Assembly (NCBI RefSeq): GCF_029589495.1
Contig: NZ_JAAIVF010000001.1
Span: 1-64,000 of the forward strand
Reading direction: 5' to 3'
DNA: 64,000 nucleotides
Origin: Speluncibacter jeojiensis
Lineage (GTDB): Bacteria; Actinomycetota; Actinomycetes; Mycobacteriales; Mycobacteriaceae
This document shows, piece by piece, positions 28,207 through 37,831 of the stretch. Below the pieces are notes generated by a model. It was not told the origin of the DNA, ran no database searches, and saw nothing but the letters and a program-made list of their open reading frames with translations. Made by a program: the position numbers and the translations under genes. Position 1 is the first letter of the stretch; each line of letters begins with the position of its first letter.

Positions 28207-28617
28207 TCAGTCCCGCTGACCCGGCAGCAGACCCTGTTCGATCCGGTCCTTGAGGTCCCTGCGCAGATAGAAGATGTACGCCCACACCGCCGCGAACAAC
28301 AGTCCGCACGCGCCGAGCGCCGGGTGGATGAAGAACGCCGCCACGGCCAGCACCTGCAGCGTCACGTTGTACCAGAGCGCCCACGACCGGCCCTGAAATC
28401 CCGCACCCAGGATCATCAGCACGGCGAGGCCGACGATGTAGACCATCGATGCGGGAGTCAGGCCGCCGCCGACGGTCGCGACGACCGGCAGGGCCAGCAG
28501 CACGACGATCGCCTCGAGGACCAGGGTGCCGGCCATGACGCCGCGTAATCCCTTCCACGGGTCCTTCGCCGGCGGCTTGAACGGCCCCTGCTGAGGCTCG
28601 GGGGTCTGCTCGCTCAC
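28207..28617 (-). CDS. DUF4233 membrane protein
   Basis: 136 residues with four hydrophobic segments (about 28-50, 57-75, 80-100 and 103-118) after a Pro/Lys-rich cytoplasmic N-terminus with PWKGLRGVMAG, the DUF4233 hallmark. Function is unknown. It always tends to sit between folC and ndk in mycolata (Rv2446c). The GTG at 28617 overlaps the folC stop by GTGA, so the two are translationally coupled. Confidence 0.88.
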   Translation of the reverse strand: MSEQTPEPQQGPFKPPAKDPWKGLRGVMAGTLVLEAIVVLLALPVVATVGGGLTPASMVYIVGLAVLMILGAGFQGRSWALWYNVTLQVLAVAAFFIHPALGACGLLFAAVWAYIFYLRRDLKDRIEQGLLPGQRD

Positions 28618-29999
28618 GCGGGTTCCTTTCCAAACAGCGTGCGGACCGCGCCCGCGGTCACCACCGATCCGGTGACCACCACACCGGCGCCCGAGACCGC
28701 CTCCCCAGGTTCGGAGACCTCCTCGGCCAGGCCGATCGCGGTCTCCAGGGCGTCGGGCAGGGTGTTCGCGACGACAACGCGTTCGTCGCCGAACCTGGCG
28801 ACCGCACGGTCGGCGAGGTCGTCGACGGCGAGCGCCCGCGGCGAACCGTTGGCGGTGACGACCACCTCGTCGAACACCGGCTCCAGTGCCGCGAGGATAC
28901 CGTCGACGTCCTTGTCCGCGAGCACGGCGACGACGCCGACGAGCTTGCGGAAGTCGAACTCGTCGGCCAGCGCCGCGGCCAACGCCTTGGCACCGTGGGG
29001 ATTGTGCGCGGCGTCGAGGAACACCGTCGGCGCGTTGCGCACCCGCTCGAGCCGACCCGGGTTCACGACCGACGCGAACCCCTCCCGCACGGCCTCGATG
29101 TCGAGTTGCCGGTCCTTGCCGGCGCCGAAGAACGCCTCGACCGCGGCCAACGCGAGTGCGGCGTTGTGCGCCTGGTGCTCGCCGTGCAGGGGCAGGAAGA
29201 TGTCGTCGTAGACGCCGCCGAGTCCCTGCAGCTCGAGCTGCTGTCCACCGATCGCGACCCGGCGGGCGCGCACCATGAACTCCGAACCCTCACGCGCGAT
29301 CGGCGCCTCGACCTCGACGGCCCGGCGCAGCAGCACGTCCATCGCCTCCGGCTCCTGCTGGGCGATGATCGCCACCGACGAGCCCTTGATGATCCCGGCC
29401 TTCTCCCCCGCGATCGATTCGAGGTCGTTGCCCAGGTATTCCATGTGGTCGAACCCGATCGGCGTGATCACCGAGACGTGCGATTCGACGACATTGGTCG
29501 CGTCCCAGCGACCACCGAGGCCGGTCTCGACGACCGCCACGTCCACCGGCGCGTCGGCGAATCCGGCATAGGCCATCGCGGTGAGCACTTCGAACTTGCT
29601 CATCGCCGGTCCGCCCGCGGCCTGCGACTGCGCGTCGATCATCTCCACGTACGGGCGCAGGTCCTGATAGAGCTCGACGTACTTGTGCGGCGAGATCGGG
29701 TGTCCGTCGACGGCGATCCGTTCGGTCGCCAGTTGCAGGTGCGGGCTGGTGGTGCGGCCGACGCGCAGGTGAAGACGGGTCAGCAGTGCATCGATCATCC
29801 GGGTCACCGACGTCTTGCCGTTGGTTCCCGCGACGTGCACCACCGGGTAGCTCGACTGCGGTGAGCCGAGCAGTTCCATGAGTGCCGAGATCCGGGTCAG
29901 CGACGGCTCGATCTTCGTCTCGGGCCAGCGCTTGTCCAGCTCGGCCTCAACCGCGACGAGTTCCGCGAGTTCCTCGGCGGACGGCTCTGTGCTGTTCAC
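28614..29999 (-). CDS. folC: Folylpolyglutamate synthase / dihydrofolate synthase
   Basis: 461 residues. FolC adds glutamate to dihydropteroate or folates with ATP. Mur-ligase-type P-loop VVHVAGTNGKTSVTRM near residue 54, the omega-loop region TSPHLQLATERI near 84, and VETGLGGRWDATNV near 150 are clear. The C-terminal Mur domain has FLDAAHNPHGAKALA near 340. It starts 10 bases after valS and overlaps DUF4233 by four. The window also holds folE, the other end of the pathway, about 20 kb away. Confidence 0.96.
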   Translation of the reverse strand: MNSTEPSAEELAELVAVEAELDKRWPETKIEPSLTRISALMELLGSPQSSYPVVHVAGTNGKTSVTRMIDALLTRLHLRVGRTTSPHLQLATERIAVDGHPISPHKYVELYQDLRPYVEMIDAQSQAAGGPAMSKFEVLTAMAYAGFADAPVDVAVVETGLGGRWDATNVVESHVSVITPIGFDHMEYLGNDLESIAGEKAGIIKGSSVAIIAQQEPEAMDVLLRRAVEVEAPIAREGSEFMVRARRVAIGGQQLELQGLGGVYDDIFLPLHGEHQAHNAALALAAVEAFFGAGKDRQLDIEAVREGFASVVNPGRLERVRNAPTVFLDAAHNPHGAKALAAALADEFDFRKLVGVVAVLADKDVDGILAALEPVFDEVVVTANGSPRALAVDDLADRAVARFGDERVVVANTLPDALETAIGLAEEVSEPGEAVSGAGVVVTGSVVTAGAVRTLFGKEPA

Positions 30000-30009
30000 C
30001 GGTTGCCGC

Positions 30010-32679
30010 TCACTTTCCGTCCAGTTCGGCCAGACGCGCCCTGAGTCGGGCGACGTCCTCGGTGGCGACCTGTTGACGGCCGCGGATCTTCTCGACGACC
30101 TTCTCGGGAGCCTTCGCCAGGAAGGCCTCGTTGCCGAGCTTGCCGGTCGTGCTCGCGAGTTCCTTCTCCGCGGCGGCGAGATCCTTGGCCAGACGGCGCT
30201 TCTCGGCCTCGACGTCGACGGTGCCCGAGGTGTCGAGTTCGACGACGACGGTCGCCCGGCTCAGCCGCACCTCCAGCGACGCGGTGACCGTGAAGTCCGG
30301 CGCCGGGTCGGTCAGCCACGCCTGCGAGGCGATCGACCCGAGCTTGCCCTCGAGGTCGGCCTCACCCATGCCGGTCAGCCGGGCCGAGACCTTCTGCTTG
30401 TCGTTCAGGCCCTGACCGCTGCGGAACCGGCGCACCTCGGTGATCAGCTTCTGCATGTCCGAGACACGCTGGGCAGCAACGGCATCGGCCTCCACATCGG
30501 TCGCGGCCGGCCACTGCGCGATCACCACGGACTCGCCGCCGGTGAGCACCTTCCACAGCGTCTCGGTGACGAACGGCATCACCGGGTGCAGCAGGCGCAG
30601 CAGTGCGTCCAGCACAGTGCCGAGCACCGCGCGGGTCGCCTCGACTCGGGCCGGTTCCGCGGCGAACTGCACCTTGGCCAACTCGAGATACCAGTCGCAG
30701 ACCTCGTCCCACGCGAAGTGGTACAGCGCCTCACAGGCCTTGCCGAACTCGTAGCGGTCGAAGTCGGCGTCGACCTCGGCGCGGACCTGCTCCAGTCGGT
30801 CGAGGATCCAGCGGTCGACGTCGGTCAGGTCGGCGCGATCGGGCAGCGGGGCCGGGCGCGCACCGTTCATCATCGCGAACTTGGTGGCATTGAACAGCTT
30901 GGTGGCGAAGCTGCGCGAGGACTTCGCGTGGTCCTCGCCGACCGACAGGTCCGAGCCCGGGTTCGCCCCGCGCGCCAGCGTGAAGCGCAGCGCGTCCGCG
31001 CCGAAGCGCTCGACCCAGTCCAGCGGGTCGATGCCGTTGCCGCGCGACTTCGACATCTTCTTGCCGTGCTCGTCGCGGACCAGTCCATGCAGGAACACGT
31101 CGTGGAAGGGCACCGGACCGGGCGCGGCGTCCTCACCTGCGTCACGGGCGACGAACTTGCCGAACATCATCATCCGGGCGACCCAGAAGAACAGGATGTC
31201 GTATCCGGTGACGAGAACGCTTGTCGGATAGAACTTCTCGAGCTCGTCGGTCTTGTCGGGCCAGCCCATCGTGGAGAACGGCCACAGACCCGAGGAGAAC
31301 CAGGTGTCGAGCACGTCCGGGTCCTGCACGTAGCCCTCGGGCGCGATCTCGTCGGGTCCGACGCACACGGCCTCGCCGTCGGGCCCGTACCAGATCGGGA
31401 TGCGGTGGCCCCACCACAGCTGACGCGAGATGCACCAGTCGTGCATGTCGTCGACCCAGCCGAACCAGCGCGGTTCGAGGCTCTTCGGGTGGATCGTGGT
31501 CTCGCCGTCGCGGACCGCGTCGCCGGCCATCTTCGCGAGCTCGTCGACCTTGACCCACCACTGCATGCTCAGCCGCGGCTCGATGGACTCGCCGCTGCGC
31601 TCCGAGTGGCCGACGCTGTGCAGGTACGGACGCTTCTCCGCGACCACGCGGCCCTGCCCGGCGAGTTCCTCGCGGATCATCACCCGCGCCTCGAAGCGGT
31701 CCATGCCGTCGAATCGCGTTCCGGTGTCGGCGATCTTGCCGGTCTCGTCCATGATCGTGGGCATCGGCAGCTTGTGCCGCAGGCCCATCTCGAAGTCGTT
31801 CGGGTCGTGCGCGGGGGTGATCTTCACGGCGCCGGTGCCGAACTCGGGGTCGACGTAGTCGTCGGCGATGATCGGGATCTGCCGGCCGGTGATCGGGTGC
31901 TCGATAGTGGTGCCGATCAGCGCCTGGTAGCGCTCGTCGGCGGGGTGCACGGCGACCGCGGTGTCGCCGAGCATGGTCTCGACACGGGTGGTCGCGACGA
32001 TGACGTGCGGCTCGGCATCGTCGAGCGAGCCGTAGCGCAGCGAGACGAGCTCGCCCTCGACGTCCTCGAACTTGACCTCGATGTCGGAGATCGCCGTCTG
32101 CAGCACCGGCGACCAGTTGACCAGCCGCTCGGCCCGGTAGATCAGTCCGGCGTCGTAGAGCCGCTTGAAGATCGTCTGCACCGCGCGGGACAGTCCCTCG
32201 TCGAGGGTGAACCGCTCGCGGGACCAGTCCACCCCGTCGCCGAGGCGGCGCATCTGCTCGCCGATGGTGCCGCCGGACTCGGCCTTCCACTTCCAGACCC
32301 GCTCGATGAAGTCCTCGCGGCTCATCTCGTCGCGACGCTTGCCCTCGGCGGCCAGCTGCTTCTCGACGACCATCTGGGTGGCGATGCCGGCGTGGTCCAT
32401 ACCCGGCAGCCACAGCACCTCGTAGCCCTGCATCCGCTTGCGGCGCGAGAGCACGTCCATCAGCGTGTGGTCGAGCGCGTGGCCCATGTGCAGGCTGCCG
32501 GTGACGTTCGGCGGCGGCAGCACGATCGAGTAGCCGGGCTTGTCGCTGGTCGCGTCGGCGGTGAAGTACCCGGCGTCTACCCAGCCCTGGTACAGCTCGG
32601 CCTCGACGGCGCTCGGCTCCCAGGACTTGGGAAGCGCGGAGGCGGGGTTCTGGGACGATTCGGAAGCTGCACTGGTCAC
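30010..32679 (-). CDS. valS: Valyl-tRNA synthetase
   Basis: 889 residues. ValRS charges tRNA-Val and edits mis-charged threonine. The HIGH motif is [18 protein letters not shown] near residue 54; the CP1 editing domain follows; KMSKS is in [17 protein letters not shown] near 540; the C-terminal coiled coil (about 815-889: [20 protein letters not shown]) is present. Only 9 bases separate it from the upstream MFS gene, so no T-box leader can fit there. Confidence 0.98.
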   Translation of the reverse strand: MTSAASESSQNPASALPKSWEPSAVEAELYQGWVDAGYFTADATSDKPGYSIVLPPPNVTGSLHMGHALDHTLMDVLSRRKRMQGYEVLWLPGMDHAGIATQMVVEKQLAAEGKRRDEMSREDFIERVWKWKAESGGTIGEQMRRLGDGVDWSRERFTLDEGLSRAVQTIFKRLYDAGLIYRAERLVNWSPVLQTAISDIEVKFEDVEGELVSLRYGSLDDAEPHVIVATTRVETMLGDTAVAVHPADERYQALIGTTIEHPITGRQIPIIADDYVDPEFGTGAVKITPAHDPNDFEMGLRHKLPMPTIMDETGKIADTGTRFDGMDRFEARVMIREELAGQGRVVAEKRPYLHSVGHSERSGESIEPRLSMQWWVKVDELAKMAGDAVRDGETTIHPKSLEPRWFGWVDDMHDWCISRQLWWGHRIPIWYGPDGEAVCVGPDEIAPEGYVQDPDVLDTWFSSGLWPFSTMGWPDKTDELEKFYPTSVLVTGYDILFFWVARMMMFGKFVARDAGEDAAPGPVPFHDVFLHGLVRDEHGKKMSKSRGNGIDPLDWVERFGADALRFTLARGANPGSDLSVGEDHAKSSRSFATKLFNATKFAMMNGARPAPLPDRADLTDVDRWILDRLEQVRAEVDADFDRYEFGKACEALYHFAWDEVCDWYLELAKVQFAAEPARVEATRAVLGTVLDALLRLLHPVMPFVTETLWKVLTGGESVVIAQWPAATDVEADAVAAQRVSDMQKLITEVRRFRSGQGLNDKQKVSARLTGMGEADLEGKLGSIASQAWLTDPAPDFTVTASLEVRLSRATVVVELDTSGTVDVEAEKRRLAKDLAAAEKELASTTGKLGNEAFLAKAPEKVVEKIRGRQQVATEDVARLRARLAELDGK

Positions 32680-32688
32680 GCCGCGATT

Positions 32689-33933
32689 CTAGTGGCGCGC
32701 CGGGTGTGACCTGAGTCTCAGGCCGACGACCAGTGCCAGCGCGACGGCCAGCAGCGCCGACACCCCGACCACCAGGCCCGTCCACCCCTGCGCGGCGAAG
32801 GCCAGGCCGGTCAGCGCGCCGACCACGCTGCTGCCGAGGTAATAGGCGAACAGGTACAGCGCCGACGCCTCCGCGCGGTGCCCGGTGGCCAGCGCGCCGA
32901 CCCATCCACTGGCGACCGCGTGCGCGGCGAAGAACCCGCCGGTGAACAGCAGCACGCCCACCAGGATCAGCGGCAGTTCGTCCGGGATCGTCACGAGCAG
33001 CCCGGCCGCGGAGACGAGCACTGCCACCGTCATGGTGCGGCCGCGGCCGGCGCGGTCGGCGATGCGCCCGGCGACCGTCGAGCTGACCGTGCCTGCCAGA
33101 TACATCAGGAACACCAGCCCGACCGTCGCCTCGGAGAGCCCGAACGGCGGCCGCATCAGCCGGTAGCCGAGGAAGTTGTACACCGACACGAACCCGCCCA
33201 TGAGCAGGAATCCGAGCGCAAACAGCGAGCACAGCGCCGGGGACGACAGATGGCCGCGCACGTTGGCGACGAGCACCCGGACGCCGACCGACTGCGGGCG
33301 GAAGTGCCGTGAGCGCGGTAGCGTGCGCAGGAAGACGACCGCGCACACCAGCGCCGTCACAGCCGCGGCCTCGAGGCCCCAACGCCAGGTGGTCGCGTCG
33401 AGCACACCCGACGGCACCAGCCTGCCGAGCAGCCCGCCGAGGGTGGTGCCCGCGACGTAACGACCCATCGCCAGGCCGAGCGAGTCGGCGTGCACCTCCT
33501 CTGCGAGGTAGGCCATCGCCACAGCGGGCACCCCTGCCAATGTCAGACCCTGCAGCGCGCGACCGGCGAGCAGGGCCGAGAAGGTCGGGCTCAGCGGCAG
33601 CAGCAGGCCGATCACCGCGGACGTCGAGGCCGAGATCACCATCACCCGGGTGCGGCCGAAGCGTTCCGAGAGCGCACTGGCCGGGATGATCGCGAGCGCG
33701 AGCACTCCGGTGGTGACCGACACCGCCAGCGCCGCCGACGCCGGGGACACCCCGAACGAGCCGGACAGCGCGGGCAGCAGCGCCTGCGTGCAGTACATCG
33801 ACACGAAGGTCGTCAGGCCCGCCGCGAACAGCGCCAGGCTGATCCGGTTGAAGCCGCGGGTGCCGCGGCGGTGACGTTCGTCGACGGATGCAGGCGCAGA
33901 GTCTTCGGTCGATGAATGAGTCGTTGTCGTCAT
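32689..33933 (-). CDS. MFS transporter, YnfM-like
   Basis: 414 residues, 12 predicted hydrophobic segments. Family marks are LSERFGRTRVM after helix 2 (motif A), the GRIADRAGRGRTMT loop in the second half, and the overall YnfM/arabinose-efflux character. It probably exports a drug or metabolite; the substrate is unknown. It is divergent from a LysR gene across 120 bases, the typical regulator-transporter layout, and ends 9 bases before valS on the same strand, so read-through could reach valS. Confidence 0.87.
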   Translation of the reverse strand: MTTTTHSSTEDSAPASVDERHRRGTRGFNRISLALFAAGLTTFVSMYCTQALLPALSGSFGVSPASAALAVSVTTGVLALAIIPASALSERFGRTRVMVISASTSAVIGLLLPLSPTFSALLAGRALQGLTLAGVPAVAMAYLAEEVHADSLGLAMGRYVAGTTLGGLLGRLVPSGVLDATTWRWGLEAAAVTALVCAVVFLRTLPRSRHFRPQSVGVRVLVANVRGHLSSPALCSLFALGFLLMGGFVSVYNFLGYRLMRPPFGLSEATVGLVFLMYLAGTVSSTVAGRIADRAGRGRTMTVAVLVSAAGLLVTIPDELPLILVGVLLFTGGFFAAHAVASGWVGALATGHRAEASALYLFAYYLGSSVVGALTGLAFAAQGWTGLVVGVSALLAVALALVVGLRLRSHPARH

Positions 33934-33967
33934 CTTTCCTCCGCACCCATGGTCATCTGCGCCTTGG

Positions 33968-33987
33968 ATCGATCAAAATGAATCAAT
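33968..33987. promoter_or_regulatory. Candidate LysR-type operator
   Basis: An AT-rich dyad, ATCGAT (33968-33973) with ATCAAT (33982-33987), lies between the divergent MFS and LysR genes, 35 bases before the MFS start and about 67 before the chosen LysR start. The half-sites pair imperfectly (ATNGAT-N8-ATCNAT). LysR proteins usually bind such interrupted dyads. Confidence 0.35.
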
Positions 33988-34053
33988 TCGGGCATGCTCA
34001 TGCAGCAGCGACATAGAGCGAGCGTCTGCGGACGGGAGACGGGGGCGACGGCC

Positions 34054-34935
34054 GTGCTCAGTGATGACCTTCACTGGTTCCTGACGCTGGCCGAGCACGG
34101 CCAGGTCACCTCGGCGGCGCGTGAACTGCACCTGAGCCAGCCCACGCTGACCCGGATGCTGCAACGCCTCGAACGCGACCTGGGCGCGCAACTCTTCGAT
34201 CGCCACGGACGACGGATCGCGCTGAACCCGTGCGGTGAGGTGCTCCACCGGCATGCCCGACGCGCACTGGACGAGTTGACGGCAGCGCGCGAGGAGATCA
34301 CCGCATTGGTCAGCCCGGACCGCGGCACGGTCCGGCTGGATTTCCTGCACTCGTTCGGTACGTGGTTGGTCCCGACACTGATCAAGGACTTCCATCGGGA
34401 CCGTCCCGGGATCGAGTTCCGGCTGTTCCAGGGTGCGCAGGGACTGCTGGCGAACCGGGTCCTGGAGGGTCGCTCCGACCTCGCGCTGGTCTCGCCCCGG
34501 CCGGTCGTCGACGGGCTGGACTGGCACGTGCTGACCCAGCAGCAGTTGGCACTCGCCGTGCCGCGCGGCCACCGGTTCGCGCGGCGCCGCCGGATGCGAC
34601 TGCGGGAGGTCGCGGACGAGCCGCTGATCACCATGCACCCGAACTTCGGTATGCGGCGCATCCTCGACGAGCTCTGCGCGGCAGCAGGTTTCGAGCCGAA
34701 CGTCACGTTCGAGAGCGCCGAGCTCACCACGATCGGCGGGCTGGTCTCCGCCGGGCTGGGTGTCGCGGTGATGCCGGTGCAGCGACACCAGCCGGCACCG
34801 GACGGCGTGACGCTCGTGCCGCTGAGCGATCCCGATGCAACCCGCGACATCGGTGCCGTCTGGCGCACGGACCGGACGCACCCGGAGCCGGTCCGGCTGT
34901 TCGCGCAGTTCGTCGCCGGATGGGGACGCGACTGA
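34054..34935 (+). CDS. LysR family transcriptional regulator
   Basis: 293 residues with this GTG start. The winged helix covers residues 1-60 (HWFLTLAEHGQVTSAARELH, then LSQPTLTRMLQRLERDLGAQ) and the effector-binding domain runs from about 90 to 290 (VRLDFLHSFGTWLVPTL, GLLANRVLEGRSDLALVSP). It resembles regulators of the CynR/GltC group. An ATG at 33994 would add 20 residues with no family similarity, so the GTG was preferred, but the start is not certain. It most likely controls the divergent MFS gene; it may also affect the AhpD-like gene 100 bases downstream. Confidence 0.9.
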   Translation: MLSDDLHWFLTLAEHGQVTSAARELHLSQPTLTRMLQRLERDLGAQLFDRHGRRIALNPCGEVLHRHARRALDELTAAREEITALVSPDRGTVRLDFLHSFGTWLVPTLIKDFHRDRPGIEFRLFQGAQGLLANRVLEGRSDLALVSPRPVVDGLDWHVLTQQQLALAVPRGHRFARRRRMRLREVADEPLITMHPNFGMRRILDELCAAAGFEPNVTFESAELTTIGGLVSAGLGVAVMPVQRHQPAPDGVTLVPLSDPDATRDIGAVWRTDRTHPEPVRLFAQFVAGWGRD

Positions 34936-35035
34936 GGGGTGGCGGCGTTCGCTCAGCGGGAGGCGTCGACGACCTGTCGGTGTCGTGGGTCACACTGGAG
35001 CGGTCCGATCGGTCGACCCGAACGAGGTGAGCAGC

Positions 35036-35998
35036 GTGGCAACGCAGGACGACGCCTGGCCGGAGATTTCGGGCGCGGTCGCGCTGCGGCGCTACGCCCC
35101 CGCGGTCGCCGCTGTGCTCGAGGACCTCGTCGCGCTCGAACCGCAGATCGGCGACGCCCCGCTGATCCCGCTCGTCCGGCGCGCATGCGCCGCCACGCTC
35201 TCGTTGCCGCCGCTTCCCTGGTCCGGGCCGGACGACCTCGACACCGGCGCCCTGTCGGCGGAGACGCAAGTGGCGCTCGGGTTCGCCGAGCAGTTCAGCG
35301 TCGACGTCTCGGCGATCACCGACAGCGCACGCGCGGAACTCGTGGCGGCATTGGGCGGGCGCACCCGGGAGTTCGTGATCGCGCTGTACGTCGCGGACTG
35401 GGCACCGCGGGCGCGTCGGGCATTGGACCAGCTGTTCCCCGGCCCGGGAACGTGGCCGGTACCGGATCGGTGGAACCGCACCGCGAACGCATGGCCGCTG
35501 GTCGACACGTTCCTCACGCGGGTCGCGCAGTTGCGCGAGCTCGACCCGGTGACGGGCGAACTGGTCCGGCTGCGGGCTGCGCGCCAGCACAACTGCCGCC
35601 TGTGCAGGTCGCTGCGCAACCGTTCGGCGCTGGCCGCAGGCGCCGACGAGTCGACGTTCGACGCGCTCGACGATCACGCGCTCAGCAACCGGTTCTCCGA
35701 TCGGCACAGCGCAGCCCTCGCATTGGTCGATTCACTCGTGTGGCAGCCCGGGTTCGTCGACGAGGAGGTCGTCGCACGAGTGCGCCGCTGGTTCACTCCG
35801 GCCGAAGCCGTCGAACTGGTCGCGGACATGATGCGCAACGCGAGCAACAAGATCGCCGTCTCCACGGGGTCCGACGGTGCGCATGTATCAGAGGGCGTCG
35901 AGATCTACGACGTCGACGCGGACGGCGGCATGCGCTTCGGCCTGGAACCGCCACCGGGCATCGAGGACCCGCACCGGCAGTTGAGGAGCACCCCATGA
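35036..35998 (+). CDS. Carboxymuconolactone decarboxylase / AhpD-like protein
   Basis: 320 residues. The C-terminal half is AhpD-like: HNCRLCRSLRNRSALAAG near residue 185 has the C-x2-C redox pair, and SDRHSAALALVDSLVW and WFTPAEAVELVADMMRNASN follow the family pattern. The N-terminal half seems to be a second, cysteine-poor copy of the fold, giving a duplicated protein. AhpD-type proteins are thiol peroxidase partners; the substrate here is unknown. GTG 35036 follows GAGGTGA; GTG 35027 is an alternative. Its stop overlaps the next start by ATGA. Confidence 0.8.
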   Translation: MATQDDAWPEISGAVALRRYAPAVAAVLEDLVALEPQIGDAPLIPLVRRACAATLSLPPLPWSGPDDLDTGALSAETQVALGFAEQFSVDVSAITDSARAELVAALGGRTREFVIALYVADWAPRARRALDQLFPGPGTWPVPDRWNRTANAWPLVDTFLTRVAQLRELDPVTGELVRLRAARQHNCRLCRSLRNRSALAAGADESTFDALDDHALSNRFSDRHSAALALVDSLVWQPGFVDEEVVARVRRWFTPAEAVELVADMMRNASNKIAVSTGSDGAHVSEGVEIYDVDADGGMRFGLEPPPGIEDPHRQLRSTP

Positions 35999-36456
35999 AC
36001 GCGTCGTCGGAGTTCGGCTACGTCCTCTACATCGAGGCCGCCCCGGAGCGGGTGTGGCACGCCCTGACGGATGCCGACCTGACCGGTGACTATTGGGGCC
36101 ACCGCAACGTGTCGGACTGGACCGCCGGCGCACGGTGGGAACACCAGCGCACCGACGGGTCGGGCGTGGCCGATGTGGTCGGCACGGTGGTGACGGCCGA
36201 CCCGCCCCGGCATCTTGCGATGACCTTCGAAGATCCCGCGGCCACCGAAGCCGCGCGCCCACCGCTGGTCACGTTCCGTATCGATCCGCACGGCGCGACC
36301 TCGCGGCTGGCCCTCACCCACGAGCACCTGCCGACTCCCGCCGACCATGCCGCCGCCGCGCGCGGGTGGCCGGCGGTGCTGTCGAACCTGAAGTCGGTGC
36401 TCGAGACCGGACACGTACTGTCGCGCGCGCCGTGGGAGATGACCGACGACCTGTGA
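35995..36456 (+). CDS. SRPBCC (AHSA1-like) domain protein
   Basis: 153 residues. START/Bet v1-like fold of the AHSA1 group: YVLYIEAAPERVWHALTDAD at the start, TVVTADPPRHLAMTFED in the middle and GWPAVLSNLKSVLETG near the end. Such proteins bind small hydrophobic ligands or act as Hsp90-activator relatives; the ligand is unknown. The ATG overlaps the AhpD-like stop (ATGA), so the two are translationally coupled. It converges on mobA with 19 bases between stops. Confidence 0.88.
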   Translation: MNASSEFGYVLYIEAAPERVWHALTDADLTGDYWGHRNVSDWTAGARWEHQRTDGSGVADVVGTVVTADPPRHLAMTFEDPAATEAARPPLVTFRIDPHGATSRLALTHEHLPTPADHAAAARGWPAVLSNLKSVLETGHVLSRAPWEMTDDL

Positions 36457-36475
36457 GTGAAGAGGCCCGCGCCCA

Positions 36476-37096
36476 CTACCCCCGGGCAGCGCGGCGCTGC
36501 GCCCGCTCGAAATCGCGGCGAGTGTTCAGGTTGACCAACTGCGCGGGGTCGGCCTGCACACGCGCGACCCGGAGCCCGGCGACGAACCGCATCATGCTGC
36601 GCTCCCCCGACTCCAGTGCCTCCCGAGCCTCGGACAGCACGGTGGTGCGGTAGACCGCGACCAGCGGTTGGTCGCGGTCGCCGTCGTGCGCCAGCACCGC
36701 GTCCACGTCGCCGTTCAAGCCTCGCACGAGCGAACGAATCAGTGCCGCAACTACATTCGGCGTGTCCGTCGCAGTCACGTACGTGGCGGTCGCACCCAAC
36801 TCCACAGCGGCGGCCAGTCCGGTCGCCAGGCCCCGCAGCGGTCCCTCGTCGGCGACCTCGTCGCGCACGATCCGCGCCGCCACCTCCGGCAGCCGCTGAC
36901 CGGGCGCGGCGACCACCACGACCTCCTCGAACACCCCGCGCAGGGTGTCGACGATGGCGCCCAGCAGTGTGGAGGAACCCCACGGCAGCGCACTCTTGTC
37001 CGACCCCATCCGGCGGGAGCGGCCTCCGACGAGCACGATGCCGCAGACCCGCTCCGTCTCTGGTGCCGGCGTCTCGCTCACCGGTGTCTCGCTCAC
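36476..37096 (-). CDS. mobA: Molybdenum cofactor guanylyltransferase MobA
   Basis: 206 residues. MobA joins GMP to molybdopterin to give the guanine dinucleotide cofactor used by the FdhF-type enzymes. The nucleotidyltransferase signature GIVLVGGRSRRMGSDKSALP is at residues 19-38, and VTATDTPNV near 107 carries the metal-binding Asp. The N-terminus has a small repeat, VSETPVSETPAPETE. The GTG at 37096 overlaps the GNAT stop by GTGA. Presence next to fdhF and fdhD fits a dedicated supply of cofactor. Confidence 0.88.
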   Translation of the reverse strand: MSETPVSETPAPETERVCGIVLVGGRSRRMGSDKSALPWGSSTLLGAIVDTLRGVFEEVVVVAAPGQRLPEVAARIVRDEVADEGPLRGLATGLAAAVELGATATYVTATDTPNVVAALIRSLVRGLNGDVDAVLAHDGDRDQPLVAVYRTTVLSEAREALESGERSMMRFVAGLRVARVQADPAQLVNLNTRRDFERAQRRAARG

Positions 37097-37701
37097 TGGG
37101 GGGTGCGCCACATGGCGTACAGGATCGGCCCGCCGTCGGGGACCGCCAACTCGCGCTGCACCGCGAACCCGAACCGCTCGTAGTACTCGATGTTCGCCTC
37201 CTTCGAGGATTCCAGGTAGGCGGGCATCCGTGCCTCGTCGCAGCGGGCGAGTCCCTTGCCGAGCAGGGCCTTGCCGAATCCGCCGCCGCGCACCTGCGGG
37301 TCCGTGCCGATCGATTCGAGGTACCAGTGCCGCTCGCGCGGATGCGCCTCGGTCAGCATCCCGTCGATCTGCGCGCCGGCCCGGATCCGGCCGCCCAGCG
37401 CCCACAACACCGCGGGCAGCGATCGCAGCGACTGCCACGTCGACGGATGCCAGTGGCCCGGCCGGTTCCAGGCGGCCACTCCTCCGAGCAGTCCGTCGTC
37501 GCCGTAGGCCATGTCCACCTCGCCGGCGGACAGGTGATGGAACCGGAGATCGCGAATGTACAACCGGCGCAACGCGGTCATTCGCCGCTCGTCGTCCGGA
37601 ACCATCCACTGCATGACCGGGTCGTCGTAGAACGCCAAGGCAAGGACCTCGGCGACGTCCTGGATGTCGTGCCTGGTCGCGCTACGCACCGTCACCGTCA
37701 T
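37093..37701 (-). CDS. GNAT family N-acetyltransferase
   Basis: 202 residues. The acetyl-CoA site is in YLESIGTDPQVRGGGFGKAL (about 127-146), with FGFAVQRELAVPDGGP later, the end of the fold. DIQDVAEVLALAFYDDPVMQWMVP at the start is common in actinobacterial GNATs of unknown substrate. ATG 37701 (MTVTVRSATRHD) was chosen over long upstream frames that run antisense into fdhF. It precedes mobA with a GTGA overlap and is divergent from fdhF across 124 bases. No link to molybdenum metabolism is known. Confidence 0.88.
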   Translation of the reverse strand: MTVTVRSATRHDIQDVAEVLALAFYDDPVMQWMVPDDERRMTALRRLYIRDLRFHHLSAGEVDMAYGDDGLLGGVAAWNRPGHWHPSTWQSLRSLPAVLWALGGRIRAGAQIDGMLTEAHPRERHWYLESIGTDPQVRGGGFGKALLGKGLARCDEARMPAYLESSKEANIEYYERFGFAVQRELAVPDGGPILYAMWRTPQ

Positions 37702-37813
37702 GCCCTCCAGGTTCGCACAGGAGCGCGGTCGGCACCGCACGCCCGCACCGCGCGTCCCCGCACGGATCAGCGGTGTCGGTGGCCGCGATGATGCAATCGC
37801 CCGGTGAAGGGTC

Positions 37814-37831
37814 CACCATGGAGCAATGGTG
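37814..37831 (+). other. Hairpin over the fdhF start codon
   Basis: CACCAT (37814-37819) can pair with ATGGTG (37826-37831), where the ATG is the fdhF start, leaving GGAGCA in the loop, which is the only ribosome-site-like sequence. The stem can extend one pair across a bulge. It could slow translation, but the stem is short and this may be chance. Confidence 0.3.

Noticed and set aside
32680-32688. T-box leader for valS
   Set aside because: Only 9 bases separate the upstream gene from valS, so no leader fits.
29878-32709. Long + strand open frame opposite valS
   Set aside because: Antisense shadow of valyl-tRNA synthetase; no recognisable family.
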